This document shows, piece after piece, positions 15,999-25,253 of a stretch of 64,000 nt of DNA. Below the pieces are notes generated by a model. The model made no database searches. It worked only from the letters and a program-made list of their open reading frames with translations, and was not told the DNA's origin. Each line of letters opens with the position of its first letter. Position 1 is the first letter of the stretch. The DNA is from Actinacidiphila glaucinigra (lineage in GTDB: Bacteria > Actinomycetota > Actinomycetes > Streptomycetales > Streptomycetaceae): the NCBI RefSeq assembly GCF_900188405.1, contig NZ_FZOF01000010.1, positions 124,001-188,000 on the forward strand, written 5' to 3'. A program made the position numbers and the translations under genes.

Positions 15999-16955
15999 AT
16001 GTCGCTGTACTGGCGGATCTTCCTGCTGAACGGCGCGGTGCTGGTCGTCGCCGCGGTGCTCCTGCTCGGCCCCGTCACGGTCTCCACGCCCGTGCTGCTG
16101 GGCGAGGCGCTGGTGCTGGGTGTGGGGCTGGCCGCGATGCTCGTCGCCAACGCCCTGCTGCTGCGCGTCGGGCTGGCACCGCTCCAGCGACTGAGCCGGG
16201 CGATGAACTCCGCCGACCTGCTGCGCCCCGGCGGCCGCCCCGCCGTCACCGGATCGGGTGAGATGTCCGCACTGATTTCCACGTTCAACACGATGCTCGA
16301 CCGTCTGGAGTCCGAGCGCGCCACCACCAGCGCCCGCGTGCTGTCCGCCCAGGAGGCCGAACGGCAGCGGATCGCCCAGGAACTCCACGACGAGGTCGGC
16401 CAGACCCTCACCGCCGTCGTCCTGCAACTGGGGCGCAGTGCGGACCTGGCCCCCGACCCCCTCAAGGACGACCTGCGGCAGGTGCAGGAGACCACGCGCG
16501 CCGGGTTGGACGAGATCCGCCGCATCGCGCGCCGTCTGCGCCCCGGCGTCCTGGAGGAACTCGGCCTGCACAGCGCACTGCGCGCCCTGGCCGGCGAGTT
16601 CACCACCCCAGGACTCACCGTCGTGGAGCAGTGGGGGCCCGCGCTCCCCGCGTTCGACGACGAGACCGAGCTGGTCCTCTACCGGGTCGCCCAGGAGGCC
16701 GTCACCAACGCGGCCCGGCACTCGGGCGCGGACCGCGTGGAGATACACCTCGGCGCCGCCCCAGGAGGCGGGGCCGAACTCCTGGTCAGGGACAACGGCA
16801 AGGGCATCGGCGACGCCCCCGAGGGCGCCGGGATGCGCGGCATGCGCGAACGGGCCCTGCTCATCGGCGCGACGCTGACCGTCGGTGCCGCCCCCGGCGG
16901 TGGCGCCGGCATCCGGCTCGACGTGCCCGCGCCGGCGGCGGACGGCCCGCGATGA
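15999..16955 (+). CDS. Two-component sensor histidine kinase (HisKA_3, NarL-partner type)
   Basis: A 318-residue membrane kinase. Two helices occupy residues ~5-28 and ~32-58 with almost no external loop, followed by a HAMP-like segment (APLQRLSRAMNSADLL). The dimerisation/phosphoacceptor helix has His130 in ERQRIAQELHDEVGQ. The ATPase domain has EAVTNAARHSGA (N-box) and RDNGKGIGDAPEGAGMRGMRER (G boxes; core GMRGMRER). The small sensor suggests it reads membrane state or works with an accessory protein. Its stop overlaps the response regulator start (ATGA), so both are co-translated. GAGGAAGG precedes the ATG. Confidence 0.93.
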   Translation: MSLYWRIFLLNGAVLVVAAVLLLGPVTVSTPVLLGEALVLGVGLAAMLVANALLLRVGLAPLQRLSRAMNSADLLRPGGRPAVTGSGEMSALISTFNTMLDRLESERATTSARVLSAQEAERQRIAQELHDEVGQTLTAVVLQLGRSADLAPDPLKDDLRQVQETTRAGLDEIRRIARRLRPGVLEELGLHSALRALAGEFTTPGLTVVEQWGPALPAFDDETELVLYRVAQEAVTNAARHSGADRVEIHLGAAPGGGAELLVRDNGKGIGDAPEGAGMRGMRERALLIGATLTVGAAPGGGAGIRLDVPAPAADGPR

Positions 16956-17611
16956 CCGCGCCGCCGCCCACCCGCATCCTCCTCGCCGACGACCACGCGC
17001 TGGTGCGGCGGGGCGTGCGGCTGATCCTCGACGGCGAACCCGACCTGACCGTCGTCGCCGAGGCCGGTGACGGCGCCGAGGCCGTCGCCAGGGCCCGCGC
17101 GGAGCCCGTCGACCTGGCCGTACTGGACATCGCCATGCCCCGTATGACCGGCCTGCAGGCCGCCCGGGAACTGAGCAGGCTCCGTCCCGACCTGCGCATC
17201 CTCATCCTGACGATGTACGACAACGAGCAGTACTTCTTCGAGGCCCTCAAGGCCGGGGCCAGCGGATACGTCCTGAAGTCCGTGGCCGACCGCGACCTGG
17301 TGGAAGCCTGCCGGGCCGCCGTGCGCGACGAACCCTTCATCTACCCCGGCGCCGTGACCACCCTGATCCGCAGCTACCTCGAACGCGCCCGCCAGGGAGA
17401 GCCCCTGCCGGCCCGTGCCATCACCGAGCGCGAGGAGGAGATCCTCAAGCTCGTCGCCGAGGGCCACACGTCCCAGGAGATCGCCGACCTGCTCTTCATC
17501 AGCATCAAGACGGTCGAGCGCCACCGCGCCAACCTCCTGCAGAAGCTCGGTCTGCGCGACCGCCTGGAACTCACGCGCTACGCGATCCGGGCCGGGCTCA
17601 TCGAGCCCTGA
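16952..17611 (+). CDS. NarL/FixJ-family response regulator
   Basis: A 219-residue regulator. The receiver domain has acidic pair Asp13/Asp14 (LLADDHALVRRG), phosphoacceptor Asp59 (AVLDIAMPRMTG) and Lys near 107 (VLKSVADRD). The C-terminal LuxR-type helix-turn-helix is ITEREEEILKLVAEGHTSQ, followed by IADLLFISIKTVERHRANL (core KTVERHRANL). It overlaps the kinase stop by 4 nt and is the cognate partner. Direct targets are unknown; the inverted repeat upstream of the operon is a candidate for autoregulation. Confidence 0.95.
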   Translation: MTAPPPTRILLADDHALVRRGVRLILDGEPDLTVVAEAGDGAEAVARARAEPVDLAVLDIAMPRMTGLQAARELSRLRPDLRILILTMYDNEQYFFEALKAGASGYVLKSVADRDLVEACRAAVRDEPFIYPGAVTTLIRSYLERARQGEPLPARAITEREEEILKLVAEGHTSQEIADLLFISIKTVERHRANLLQKLGLRDRLELTRYAIRAGLIEP

Positions 17612-17634
17612 CCCGGCTCGCGCGGCGACCGCGC

Positions 17635-18201
17635 TCAGCTGACGGCGAGGAGTTTGTCGACCTCGCCCAGGAAGGCGTCCAGGTCCTTCGGCGTGCGCGA
17701 GGTGACCAGCGGGTACCCGGCGGAGGCGTCGCTCACCACCGGTTCGTCGACCCAGGACGCGGCGCCCGCGTTGAGCAGGTCGGTCCGCACCGAGGCGTAC
17801 GAGGTCAGCGTCTTGCCCTTCGCGACGCCCGCCTCGACCAGCGCCCACGGGCCGTGGCAGATCGCCGCGATCGGGCGCCCGGACGAGGCGAACGCCCGTA
17901 CGACGTCCATCGCCTTCCCCTGGAGACGGAGGTTGTCGGCATTGATGGTGCCACCGGGGATGAGCAGCAGGTCGAAACCGGTCGGGTCCACCTCGTCGAG
18001 GGTGGTGTCCGGCTCCACGACCTTGCCCGGATCCTTGTCCCCGACCAGGGTCTGCACGGCGTCACGCCGCGTCGCGGCGACGGTGACGTCGGCACCCTTG
18101 TCACGGAGGTGCTCGACGGGGACGACCAGCTCGTCCTGCTCGACCCCGTAATTGGAGACGACCGCCAGGACACGGCGGCCGCCCGGGAACTCTGCAGCCA
18201 T
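17635..18201 (-). CDS. DJ-1/PfpI-family protein (type 1 glutamine amidotransferase fold)
   Basis: A 188-residue protein of usual length. The nucleophile elbow is AAICHGPWALVEAG with Cys115 followed by His116, and the partner acidic residue is near Glu24 (GVEQDELVVP). Segments LLLIPGGTINADNLR and AKGKTLTSYASVRTDLLNAG fit the PfpI/YraA subgroup linked to general stress, protein or nucleic acid deglycation and chaperone roles. It converges on the response regulator gene with only 23 bp between stops. GAGGG lies before the ATG. Confidence 0.9.
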   Translation of the reverse strand: MAAEFPGGRRVLAVVSNYGVEQDELVVPVEHLRDKGADVTVAATRRDAVQTLVGDKDPGKVVEPDTTLDEVDPTGFDLLLIPGGTINADNLRLQGKAMDVVRAFASSGRPIAAICHGPWALVEAGVAKGKTLTSYASVRTDLLNAGAASWVDEPVVSDASAGYPLVTSRTPKDLDAFLGEVDKLLAVS

Positions 18202-18389
18202 GGGATTTCCCTCTTCTGTGCGCTTCTCGTGCGATATGGGCGCCTGCCCGGGAGCGGGCCGGCGAAACGTGGTCACGTGGTCCGCCGGTGCAGCCGAAGA
18301 GCAGGACTCACTCGCCGCAGCCGGGGTAGGCGGACGGACGGAAAGTGAGGAAGGGATCGGCGAAGGGGCGGGCGAAGAGGGAGCCTGCG

Positions 18390-20462
18390 ATGAGCGAAGC
18401 GCGGTCGCCGCTCGGCGCCGATCAGCTCGAGGCCAGGGCACTGGGCCCCAGTGGACTGATGGACCTCCTGGGAGTCGCCGCGGTCCTGCTCGAGTCGGAC
18501 GGGCGCATCGACATGTGGAGCCCGCAGGCGGAGCAACTGTTCGGCTACACCGCGGACGAGGCGGTCGGCCGGTACGCCGCGCCGCTGCTGGTCCGGCCCG
18601 AGCACCGCGACGACGCCATGAGGCTGTTCACGGAGGTGCTGGAGACCGGCCGCAGCTGGTCGGGAGCGTTTCCCGTGCGCCACAAGGACGGCGGCACCCG
18701 GCTGGCGGAGTTCCGCAACGTCCGCCTGACGGACAGCCGCGGCCGCGTCTACGCCCTGGGGATAGCCACCGACCGGCCCGTGCTGCAGCGGCTGGAACGC
18801 GGCCTCGCCCTCTCCCTCCAACTGGTCGCGCAGTCCCCGATCGGGCTCGCGGTCCTCGACACCGACCTGCGCTACCTGTCCGTCAACCCGGCGCTCGCCG
18901 CGATGCACGGCATGACGGAGGGCGACCACATCGGCCGCCCCTTCCGCGAGGTGCTCCCCGGCGCCAGGTTCCGCATGGCGGAGGACGCGCTCCGCCAGGT
19001 CCTGCGGACCGGCACGCCGATCGTCGACCGGTACGTGGTCGGCCGCACCCCCGCCGACCCGACGGCCGACCGGGCCTGGTCGGTGTCCTACTTCCGGCTG
19101 GCGGACCGCAACGGGCACGTCCTGGGCATCGCGACCTCGGTGGTGGACGTCACCGACCGGCACCGCTCGGCCCAGGAGGCCGACCGCGCCCGGCAGCGCC
19201 TCGCCGTGATCGCCGACAGCTCCGCCCGCATCGGCAACTCCCTGGAGGTCGAGGACACCGCCCGGGAACTCGTCGACGTCGTCGTCCCCGAACTGGCCGA
19301 CTTCGCCGCCGTCGACGTCCTCGACTCCGCACTGCGCGACGACGGAGGCGAGCCCGGCCACGACCGCACCCGCTTCCGCGCGCTCTCCGCCAAGTGCGTC
19401 GAGGCCGGAGAGGCGGCCGGTGCCTTCGGCAGGCCCGGGCGCCTCGTCTCGTACGGTCCCGACCACCTGGCCGCGCGGTGCCTGGACACCGGCCGCCCGG
19501 GCCTGATCACCCACGCCGACGAGCGGAGCCTGGTGCACGTCGCCCGCGACCCCGACGCCGCATCGCTGCTGGCCCGGGCGGGCGTCCACACGGCCCTGGC
19601 CGTCCCGCTCATCGCCCGCGGCCGGATCCTCGGCGTCCTCGGCCTCGCCCGCGCCCGAACCCCCCAGCCCTTCGACGAGGACGACCAGACACTCGCCTGC
19701 GAACTGGCCTCCCGCGCCGCCGTGTCCATCGACAACGCCCGCCTCCACCAGCAGCTGCGCAGCACCGCCGAGACCCTGCAGCGCAGCCTCCTGCCCCAAC
19801 TCCCGCCCGTCCACGCCCGACTGGAACTCGCCGCCCGCTACTGCGCGGCCCAGGCCAGCAGCGAGGTGGGGGGCGACTGGTACGACGTGATCCCCTTCGA
19901 CGACGGCAGGGTCGCGCTCGTCGTCGGCGACGTCATGGGCAGCGGCGTCCCCGCGGCCACCACCATGGGGCGGCTCCGCACCGCCACCTCCACCCTCGCC
20001 GGCCTCGACCTCGCCCCGGCCCAGGTCCTCGGCCACCTCGACCGGATCACCCACGGGCTGGACCCCTACATCGCGACCTGCGTCTACGCGGTGTACGACC
20101 CCGGTCGCGGAATCTGCCACCTCGCCAACGCCGGGCACCTGCCCCCGGTCGTCGTCCGCGCCGGCAAGCGCCCCGAACTGCTCGACCTGCCCACGGGCAC
20201 CCCGCTGGGGGTGGTCAGCGGCGTGCCCTTCGAGAGCACCACCGTCGACCTCGTCCCGGGCGACCGCCTCGTCCTCTACACCGACGGCCTGGTCGAGACC
20301 CGCGACCGCGCCATCGACGAACGCCTCGACGACCTGCTCCGGCTCCTGGACGCCCCCGACGAACCGGTCGAGGAGACCTGCGACCGCCTCCTCGCCGCCC
20401 TCCGCCACCCCGCCGACCGCGACGACGTGGCCCTCCTCATCGCGCGCCCCCGGGACGTGTGA
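18390..20462 (+). CDS. PAS-PAS-GAF-PP2C (SpoIIE-type) serine phosphatase, paralog
   Basis: A 690-residue protein with the same domain order as the 10.0-12.1 kb gene: PAS about 20-140 (WSPQAEQLFGYTADEAVG), PAS about 150-275 (AQSPIGLAVLDTDLRYLSVN), GAF about 290-465, PP2C about 475-690 with GGDWYDVIP, VVGDVMGSG, NAGHLPPVVV, LYTDGLVE and DDVALLIA. Long identical stretches shared with the paralog point to a duplication followed by divergence, mainly in PAS and GAF regions. The likely role is dephosphorylating anti-anti-sigma proteins after sensing a ligand or redox state. The chosen ATG has GAGGGAG at about 8 nt; upstream in-frame residues look non-coding. Confidence 0.92.
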   Translation: MSEARSPLGADQLEARALGPSGLMDLLGVAAVLLESDGRIDMWSPQAEQLFGYTADEAVGRYAAPLLVRPEHRDDAMRLFTEVLETGRSWSGAFPVRHKDGGTRLAEFRNVRLTDSRGRVYALGIATDRPVLQRLERGLALSLQLVAQSPIGLAVLDTDLRYLSVNPALAAMHGMTEGDHIGRPFREVLPGARFRMAEDALRQVLRTGTPIVDRYVVGRTPADPTADRAWSVSYFRLADRNGHVLGIATSVVDVTDRHRSAQEADRARQRLAVIADSSARIGNSLEVEDTARELVDVVVPELADFAAVDVLDSALRDDGGEPGHDRTRFRALSAKCVEAGEAAGAFGRPGRLVSYGPDHLAARCLDTGRPGLITHADERSLVHVARDPDAASLLARAGVHTALAVPLIARGRILGVLGLARARTPQPFDEDDQTLACELASRAAVSIDNARLHQQLRSTAETLQRSLLPQLPPVHARLELAARYCAAQASSEVGGDWYDVIPFDDGRVALVVGDVMGSGVPAATTMGRLRTATSTLAGLDLAPAQVLGHLDRITHGLDPYIATCVYAVYDPGRGICHLANAGHLPPVVVRAGKRPELLDLPTGTPLGVVSGVPFESTTVDLVPGDRLVLYTDGLVETRDRAIDERLDDLLRLLDAPDEPVEETCDRLLAALRHPADRDDVALLIARPRDV

Positions 20463-20481
20463 CGGACGTGCCCGCCGGGAG

Positions 20482-20715
20482 CTACGCCGTGACGCGGTAC
20501 CAGGCCACCAGGCGTACGGCACCGACCGCCACCGTGATCGCACCGAGGACCGCGCATGTGGCCCTCAGGACCAGGGGAGTCACGACGGCGCCGACCCTCG
20601 GACGACGCGCCAGACGGCCGTGAAGCCGCCCAGCGACGGCGCCCACATCGAACGCCACCGACATCAGGGCCACACCGACCCCGAGGTCGTACACCGCCCT
20701 GAACCAAGCAGTCAT
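20482..20715 (-). CDS. Small two-helix membrane protein
   Basis: A 77-residue hydrophobic protein, MTAWFRAVYDLGVGVALM... with two likely membrane helices (about 5-28 and 43-72) joined by a basic loop RLHGRLARRPR. GGGAGGGAG precedes the ATG at about 6 nt, which favours this start over an in-frame ATG 27 nt upstream. No family recognised. It converges on the phosphatase gene. Confidence 0.65.
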   Translation of the reverse strand: MTAWFRAVYDLGVGVALMSVAFDVGAVAGRLHGRLARRPRVGAVVTPLVLRATCAVLGAITVAVGAVRLVAWYRVTA

Positions 20716-20816
20716 CGTGCTCCCTCCCGCTGCGGTGCTCATTCTCCACGTCGCGGAGACTGCCCCGGCGGGAAACCGGGTGCGGGAGGACGGCGCGGTG
20801 GTGTGGGATCGGGGGC

Positions 20817-21704
20817 ATGGCGATCGTATCGGGCACGCCGGGAGTCGACGGGTTGGGCGCGGCCGCGGGCGCGCTGCGGGAGTGGCAGTACGACGGGGCG
20901 CCGGCGCAGCTGCATCCGGGGGACCTGGGCTGGTTCTGGCGGTTCGGGGCGGAGGCAACGGCCGCGGCGGTACGGACCTGGAGCAGAGGTGGGCGGATTC
21001 TCGGCGTCGGGCTCCTGGACGGCACCGACCTGCTGCGCCTCACGATCGCGCCGGACGTCCGGCGGGACGAGGAGCTGGCCCGGCGACTGGTCGTCGATCT
21101 GGCGGAGCCCGCGCGGGGCGTGCTGCCGGCCGGGAAGGCGTACGTCGAGGCACCCGCGGACGCGTTGGTCCAGGATCTGCTGGCCGAGGCCGGCTGGGGC
21201 ACCGATGTGCCGTGGACGCCGCTGCGCCGGGACCTCACGGAGCCGGTGGAGGACCCGGGCGTGCGCATCGAGGTGATCGGGCGGGAGCGTGCGGGCGTGC
21301 GGGCCGCCGTGCAGCGGGCGTCGTTCGACGGGTCGCGGTTCACGGAGGAGTACTGGCACGCGATGGCGGGCGGATCGCCGTACGCCGACGCCCGGTGCCT
21401 GGTCGCGTACGACGACCGGGGCGACGCGGTGGCGGCGGTGACGGTGTGGTCGGCCGGCCCGGGCAGACCCGGACTGCTGGAGCCGATGGGCGTGCACCGG
21501 GAGCACCGCGGGAACGGCTACGGCAAGGCGATCAGCGTCGCGGCCGCGGCCGCACTCCGGGACCTGGGCTCGTCGAGCGCGGTCGTCTGCACCCCGAGCT
21601 CCAATGCCGCCGCCGTCGCCACCTATGCGTCGGCCGGCTTCCGGCCGCGCCCCGAAGTCCGGGACCGGCGCCGGGACGTCCAGGAGGCCCGTCGACCGGC
21701 ATGA
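20817..21704 (+). CDS. GNAT-family N-acetyltransferase
   Basis: A 295-residue protein. The C-terminal half (about 140-280) is a standard GNAT fold with acceptor-side motif FTEEYWHAM and the acetyl-CoA loop GVHREHRGNGYGKAIS, followed by CTPSSNAAAVATYASAGF. The N-terminal half looks like a divergent second GNAT-like domain (LRLTIAPDVRRDEELAR) without an intact CoA loop, so the protein is probably a tandem GNAT with one active site. Substrate unknown. It is divergent from the small membrane protein gene. Confidence 0.85.
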   Translation: MAIVSGTPGVDGLGAAAGALREWQYDGAPAQLHPGDLGWFWRFGAEATAAAVRTWSRGGRILGVGLLDGTDLLRLTIAPDVRRDEELARRLVVDLAEPARGVLPAGKAYVEAPADALVQDLLAEAGWGTDVPWTPLRRDLTEPVEDPGVRIEVIGRERAGVRAAVQRASFDGSRFTEEYWHAMAGGSPYADARCLVAYDDRGDAVAAVTVWSAGPGRPGLLEPMGVHREHRGNGYGKAISVAAAAALRDLGSSSAVVCTPSSNAAAVATYASAGFRPRPEVRDRRRDVQEARRPA

Positions 21705-21740
21705 ACGTGGAGGGGGCCGGGAGCTGACGCTCGGCGCCGC

Positions 21741-21914
21741 TCAGCCGGGCGGGGTCCGAGGCGCCCGGTTCCCGCGGCATCCGGTCCACTGCCTCACCTC
21801 GTAGTGCGGTGTCCCGGTGGGTCGGACCTGGCTGGGACGGACCCCATCCGTGTCGTGATGGACATCGCCCGCCCTGGCGGCGAGAATCGCCGCGATCACA
21901 ACAACCAACAGCAC
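21741..21914 (-). CDS. Possible small membrane peptide
   Basis: A 57-codon frame starting GTG: VLLVVVIAAILAARAGDVHH followed by a polar tail ending EVRQWTGCRGNRAP. The hydrophobic start and charged tail look like a small membrane protein, but the ribosome site is weak and length is short. The rest of the 21705-22068 gap shows nothing else convincing. Confidence 0.33.
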   Translation of the reverse strand: MLLVVVIAAILAARAGDVHHDTDGVRPSQVRPTGTPHYEVRQWTGCRGNRAPRTPPG

Positions 21915-22068
21915 ATCAGGACTTCTGCCCGGTGATGGAGTCGGTGCGGGGCGCGTGCCCCCTCTCCGCGCCAACACTGGACGGTTCCAGGCGGCGACCA
22001 CAGGTCGGTACATCCGGGCACCGACGACCCAGGTGGGCCGTCCCGCCGGGCAGCGAAAGGGACTCGCC

Positions 22069-23295
22069 GTGTCATCGGCGAACTACCGTTCCCTGCTGCG
22101 TACCCCGGGCGCCGCGGCATTCTTCCTTCCGGCGTCGCTCGGACGCGTCGGCATCGCGATGACCAGCCTCAGCATCGTCTGGCTCGTGCACGGCCAGACC
22201 GGCACCTTCGCCTCGGCCGGCCTGGTCAGCGGCGGGTTCGCGGTGACGGACGCGCTCGTGGCGCCCCAACTCGCGCGGCTGGTGGACCGGTTCGGGCAGA
22301 CCCGGATCCTCCCGCCCGCACTTCTCGCCCACGCCCTTGCGGTGGCTGTCCTCGTGTCCCTGGTCTCCGCGGATGCCTCCGCCCCCTTTCTGCTTCTGGG
22401 CGGTGCGCTGGTGGGAGCCAGCGTTCCGCAGCTCAGCGCGATGTCCGCGGCACGCTGGGCGGCACTGCTGCGCACCGGCCGGTCGGCGGAGCTGCCCACC
22501 GCTTTCGCGCTGGAGTCCCTCGGCAACGCGGTGGCCTACCTTGTGGGCCCGGCGCTGGTCAGCGCCCTCGCCGCGGCCGGACATCCGGTGGCCGGCACGG
22601 TCCTGGCCGCCTCGTTGTCGGTGGTCGGCGGCCTGGTCTTCGCGGCGCAGCGCGGCAGCGCGCCCTCGCCGGTGGCGGGCGCGGGCACCCACGCCCCTGC
22701 GGGCCGGTCGCTGCTGCGCAGCGGGGTCTTGGTACTCATGGGCCTCAATCTCGCCCTCGGGGTCTTCTTCGGCGCGATGCAGGTCTCGGTGACCGCCTTC
22801 GTGGTGGAGCACGGTGCACCGAGCGCCGCTTCCCCGGTCTTCGCCGTCTCCAGTTGCAGCGGACTGCTGGCCGGCTGGCTGTACGGGCTGCGCCGGTGGC
22901 AGGCCACACCTCCGGTGCAACTGCTGGTGGCGACCACCGCGCTGGTGCTCGGTACCCTGCTCCTGCCGACCGTCCGCTCACCGTTCGGACTCGGACTGGT
23001 GGTGGTGCTGACCGGCGCCACGGTGCCACCCCTTCTGGTGCTCTGCTCCGTGCTCACCGAGTCGACCGTCCACCAGGCCGTCCTGACTCAGGCGTTCTCC
23101 TGGCTCGGCTCCGCCAGTGCCGCGGGCACGGCCGCCGCGGCGGCACTGTCCGGCTGGGCGATCGACTCACTCGGGTCGCGTGGCGGCTTCACGGTCGCCA
23201 CCGCGGCCGCCGCCGCGATGGCACTCCAGAGTCTCGCCGGGCTGCGTCTGCTGCGCAGTCCGCGGGGAGCGCAGTCGCGCGCGGAACCGCTGTGA
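22069..23295 (+). CDS. MFS transporter (12-helix, drug-efflux-like)
   Basis: A 408-residue integral membrane protein with about 12 hydrophobic segments, starting VSSANYRSLLRTPGAAAFFLPASLGRVGIAM. The loop 2-3 motif region reads APQLARLVDRFGQTRIL, matching the DRxGRR-type MFS signature. It resembles actinomycete MFS proteins of the YfiS/drug-efflux kind. The GTG start has GAAAGGGA about 7 nt upstream. No regulator or enzyme gene is adjacent on the same strand, so the substrate cannot be guessed. Confidence 0.88.
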   Translation: MSSANYRSLLRTPGAAAFFLPASLGRVGIAMTSLSIVWLVHGQTGTFASAGLVSGGFAVTDALVAPQLARLVDRFGQTRILPPALLAHALAVAVLVSLVSADASAPFLLLGGALVGASVPQLSAMSAARWAALLRTGRSAELPTAFALESLGNAVAYLVGPALVSALAAAGHPVAGTVLAASLSVVGGLVFAAQRGSAPSPVAGAGTHAPAGRSLLRSGVLVLMGLNLALGVFFGAMQVSVTAFVVEHGAPSAASPVFAVSSCSGLLAGWLYGLRRWQATPPVQLLVATTALVLGTLLLPTVRSPFGLGLVVVLTGATVPPLLVLCSVLTESTVHQAVLTQAFSWLGSASAAGTAAAAALSGWAIDSLGSRGGFTVATAAAAAMALQSLAGLRLLRSPRGAQSRAEPL

Positions 23296-23326
23296 CGGGT
23301 TGCCGCCCCGCCACGGCGAGCACCGG

Positions 23327-23373
23327 CCCGGGCCTCGCCGCCCGGGCCTCGCTGCCCGGGCCTCGCTTGCCCG
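23327..23373. repeat. Short tandem repeat, about 3.3 copies of a 14-15-bp unit
   Basis: Units CCCGGGCCTCGCCG, CCCGGGCCTCGCTG and CCCGGGCCTCGCTTG follow each other, then CCCGG. It lies between the MFS stop and the convergent small membrane gene and may form termination structures. Confidence 0.8.
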
Positions 23374-23417
23374 GTCCCGCTCGTGCCGGGGCACCGCCGA
23401 GGACCGGGGTGCTCGGG

Positions 23418-23624
23418 TCAGTGACGCTTCATCCAGGAGATGTCCTGGCCGCTGTGCCCCAGGGACCCCGCCTTCCAGGCGCGGATGTCGCGGCGGGCGT
23501 CCCGTACGTCCCGCGACATGGCCGCGCCGTCGCGGAAGGGACGCCCGCCGTGCCGACGAGCTTTCCAGCCGACCCAGGAGGCGAGTGCGACGACGAGTAC
23601 GAGCGGTGCCCAGAGGATCCACAT
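23418..23624 (-). CDS. Small membrane-anchored protein
   Basis: A 68-residue protein, MWILWAPLVLVVALASWVGW followed by a basic, charged tail (KARRHGGRPFRDGAAMSRDVRDARRDIRAW; core SRDVRDARRD) and a final SGQDISWMKRH. One N-terminal membrane helix with a cytosolic tail is likely. No clear ribosome site precedes the ATG; a GTG 18 nt upstream is also in frame. Family not recognised. Confidence 0.5.
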   Translation of the reverse strand: MWILWAPLVLVVALASWVGWKARRHGGRPFRDGAAMSRDVRDARRDIRAWKAGSLGHSGQDISWMKRH

Positions 23625-23777
23625 GCGGGGAGCATGGCTCACTGCGCGGCACCGGGCCAGGTGCCTGCGGCGACCACTTGGCGGAGGCCGGCTGCCGTGA
23701 CCGGGGCTTGACACGGTGCCGCCCGCGGCGGCCGGGCCGGGGGAGGTGCCGGCCGGGGCGCCGCGGGCGGCGGGGTG

Positions 23778-25193
23778 TCAGGTCGTGCTGAAGGTGAACC
23801 AGTTGACGTTCACGAAGTCGGCCGGCTGGCCGCTGGTGAACGTGAGGTACACGTCGTGCTTGCCGGTGACGCCCGAGATGTTGGCCGGGATCGTCGTCCA
23901 GTTCTGCCAGCCGCCCGTGTTGCCGACGGAGAAGCTGCCGATCGGGGCGTTGCTCCGGCTGTCCAGCCGGACCTCGACCAGACCGCTGACGCCACCCCCG
24001 GCCCCGGAGGCGACGCGGGCCTTGAACTGCCGGGCCGTGGTCGTCCCGAAGTCGACGCCGGAGTACAGCGCCCAGTCGCCGTTCGCGAGCGACGCCAGGT
24101 TGCGGCCGCCACCGCTGTCGGTCGTGTTCTCCACGGTGGTGCCGGCCTGCTGCGTGTACGACTCGGCCTGGAGGGTGCCGTACGCGCTGCCCGTGTTCCC
24201 GGTCGGCGGGGGAGACGTCGGGGGCTGCGTGCCGCCACCGCCGGAGCTGTAGACGGCGACGTAGTCGACCAGCATCGGCACGCCCGAGACGGTGGAGGCC
24301 GTCGGCGTCTTGTACCCGGCCACCGGGTCGGGGAAGGCTCCGCCCATCGCGACGTTGAGCAGGATGAAGTGGCCGTGGGCGGTGGCCGCGTTCCAGGTGG
24401 ACGCGTCCATCTGGTTCACGTTCACCGAGTGGAACTGGACACCGTCGACGTACCAGCGCAGTTGCTGCGGGCTGACGCTGCGGTCCCACTCGAACGCGTA
24501 GGTGTGGAAGTTGCCCTGGCAGGCGCTGCCGGGACAGGCCCGGGTGGCGCCGAGGCCGCTGGTCTCGTTGCAGTAGCCGCCCGGGTTGGTGCCGCAGTGC
24601 AGGGTGCCCCAGACCTGGTTGACGCCGTTGACGTTCTCCATCAGGTCGAACTCGCCGATGGAGGGCCAGTTCCAGTAGTTGCCCCGGTACGGCGCGCCCA
24701 GCGTCCAGAAGGCCGGCCAGTAGCCCGCCGCGGCCGCGCCGGTGACGTTCGGCATCTGGATGCGGGACTCGATGCGGAGCTTGCCGCCCGACGGGGGCTC
24801 GAAGTCGCTGCGGCGGGTCTCGATGCGCCCGGAGGTCCAGTTGCCCGCGGAGTCCCGGATCGGGGTGATGCGCAGGTTGCCCGAACCGTCCTGGCGGAGG
24901 TTGGCGGTGTTGGAGGTGTAGGTCTGCACCTCGCCGGTGCCCCAGTTGGCGGCGCCGCCGGGGTAGCTGGTGCCGGTGTCGATGATCCAGTTGTCGTTCG
25001 ACGGGAGGGAGTTGGCGGCTCCGCTGAAGTCGTCGCTCCAGACGGTGGTCCAGCCGGACGGTGCGGTCGGGACGGCGGCCCTGGCCGAGCCGAGCAGGCC
25101 CAGGCAGAGCGCGGTCACGGTGGCTGCAGCGGCCACCATCAGGGTGAGCGGTCTGGCGGCGTACCGCCTGCCGGTGGTCGTTCGCGCGGACAC
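23778..25193 (-). CDS. Secreted GH16 endo-beta-1,3-glucanase (laminarinase) with C-terminal CBM6-like module
   Basis: A 471-residue secreted enzyme. A Sec signal spans about 1-40 (ALCLGLLGSARA). The GH16 domain covers about 45-310, with the catalytic motif GEFDLMEN (E-x-D-x-x-E, nucleophile and acid/base) and WPAFWTLG. After a Gly/Pro/Thr linker (GGGGTQPPTSPPPTG), a beta-sandwich CBM6-like module runs to the end (YGTLQAESYTQQAGTTVEN ... VNVNWFTF). It should cut beta-1,3-glucans of fungi or algae outside the cell. The GTG start has GAGGAGG at 9 nt. A LacI-type palindrome sits 60 bp upstream, indicating sugar-dependent induction. Confidence 0.93.
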   Translation of the reverse strand: MSARTTTGRRYAARPLTLMVAAAATVTALCLGLLGSARAAVPTAPSGWTTVWSDDFSGAANSLPSNDNWIIDTGTSYPGGAANWGTGEVQTYTSNTANLRQDGSGNLRITPIRDSAGNWTSGRIETRRSDFEPPSGGKLRIESRIQMPNVTGAAAAGYWPAFWTLGAPYRGNYWNWPSIGEFDLMENVNGVNQVWGTLHCGTNPGGYCNETSGLGATRACPGSACQGNFHTYAFEWDRSVSPQQLRWYVDGVQFHSVNVNQMDASTWNAATAHGHFILLNVAMGGAFPDPVAGYKTPTASTVSGVPMLVDYVAVYSSGGGGTQPPTSPPPTGNTGSAYGTLQAESYTQQAGTTVENTTDSGGGRNLASLANGDWALYSGVDFGTTTARQFKARVASGAGGGVSGLVEVRLDSRSNAPIGSFSVGNTGGWQNWTTIPANISGVTGKHDVYLTFTSGQPADFVNVNWFTFSTT

Positions 25194-25253
25194 GGGGTGA
25201 TGCCTCCTCGGGATCGGTGCCGGGGAAGGGTGCGGTTCAGGTCCGAGAGCCTT

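Noticed and set aside
18273..20543. A 756-codon open frame antisense to the second PP2C gene
   Set aside because: No recognisable motif; same effect as above, and the same is seen opposite the first PP2C gene.
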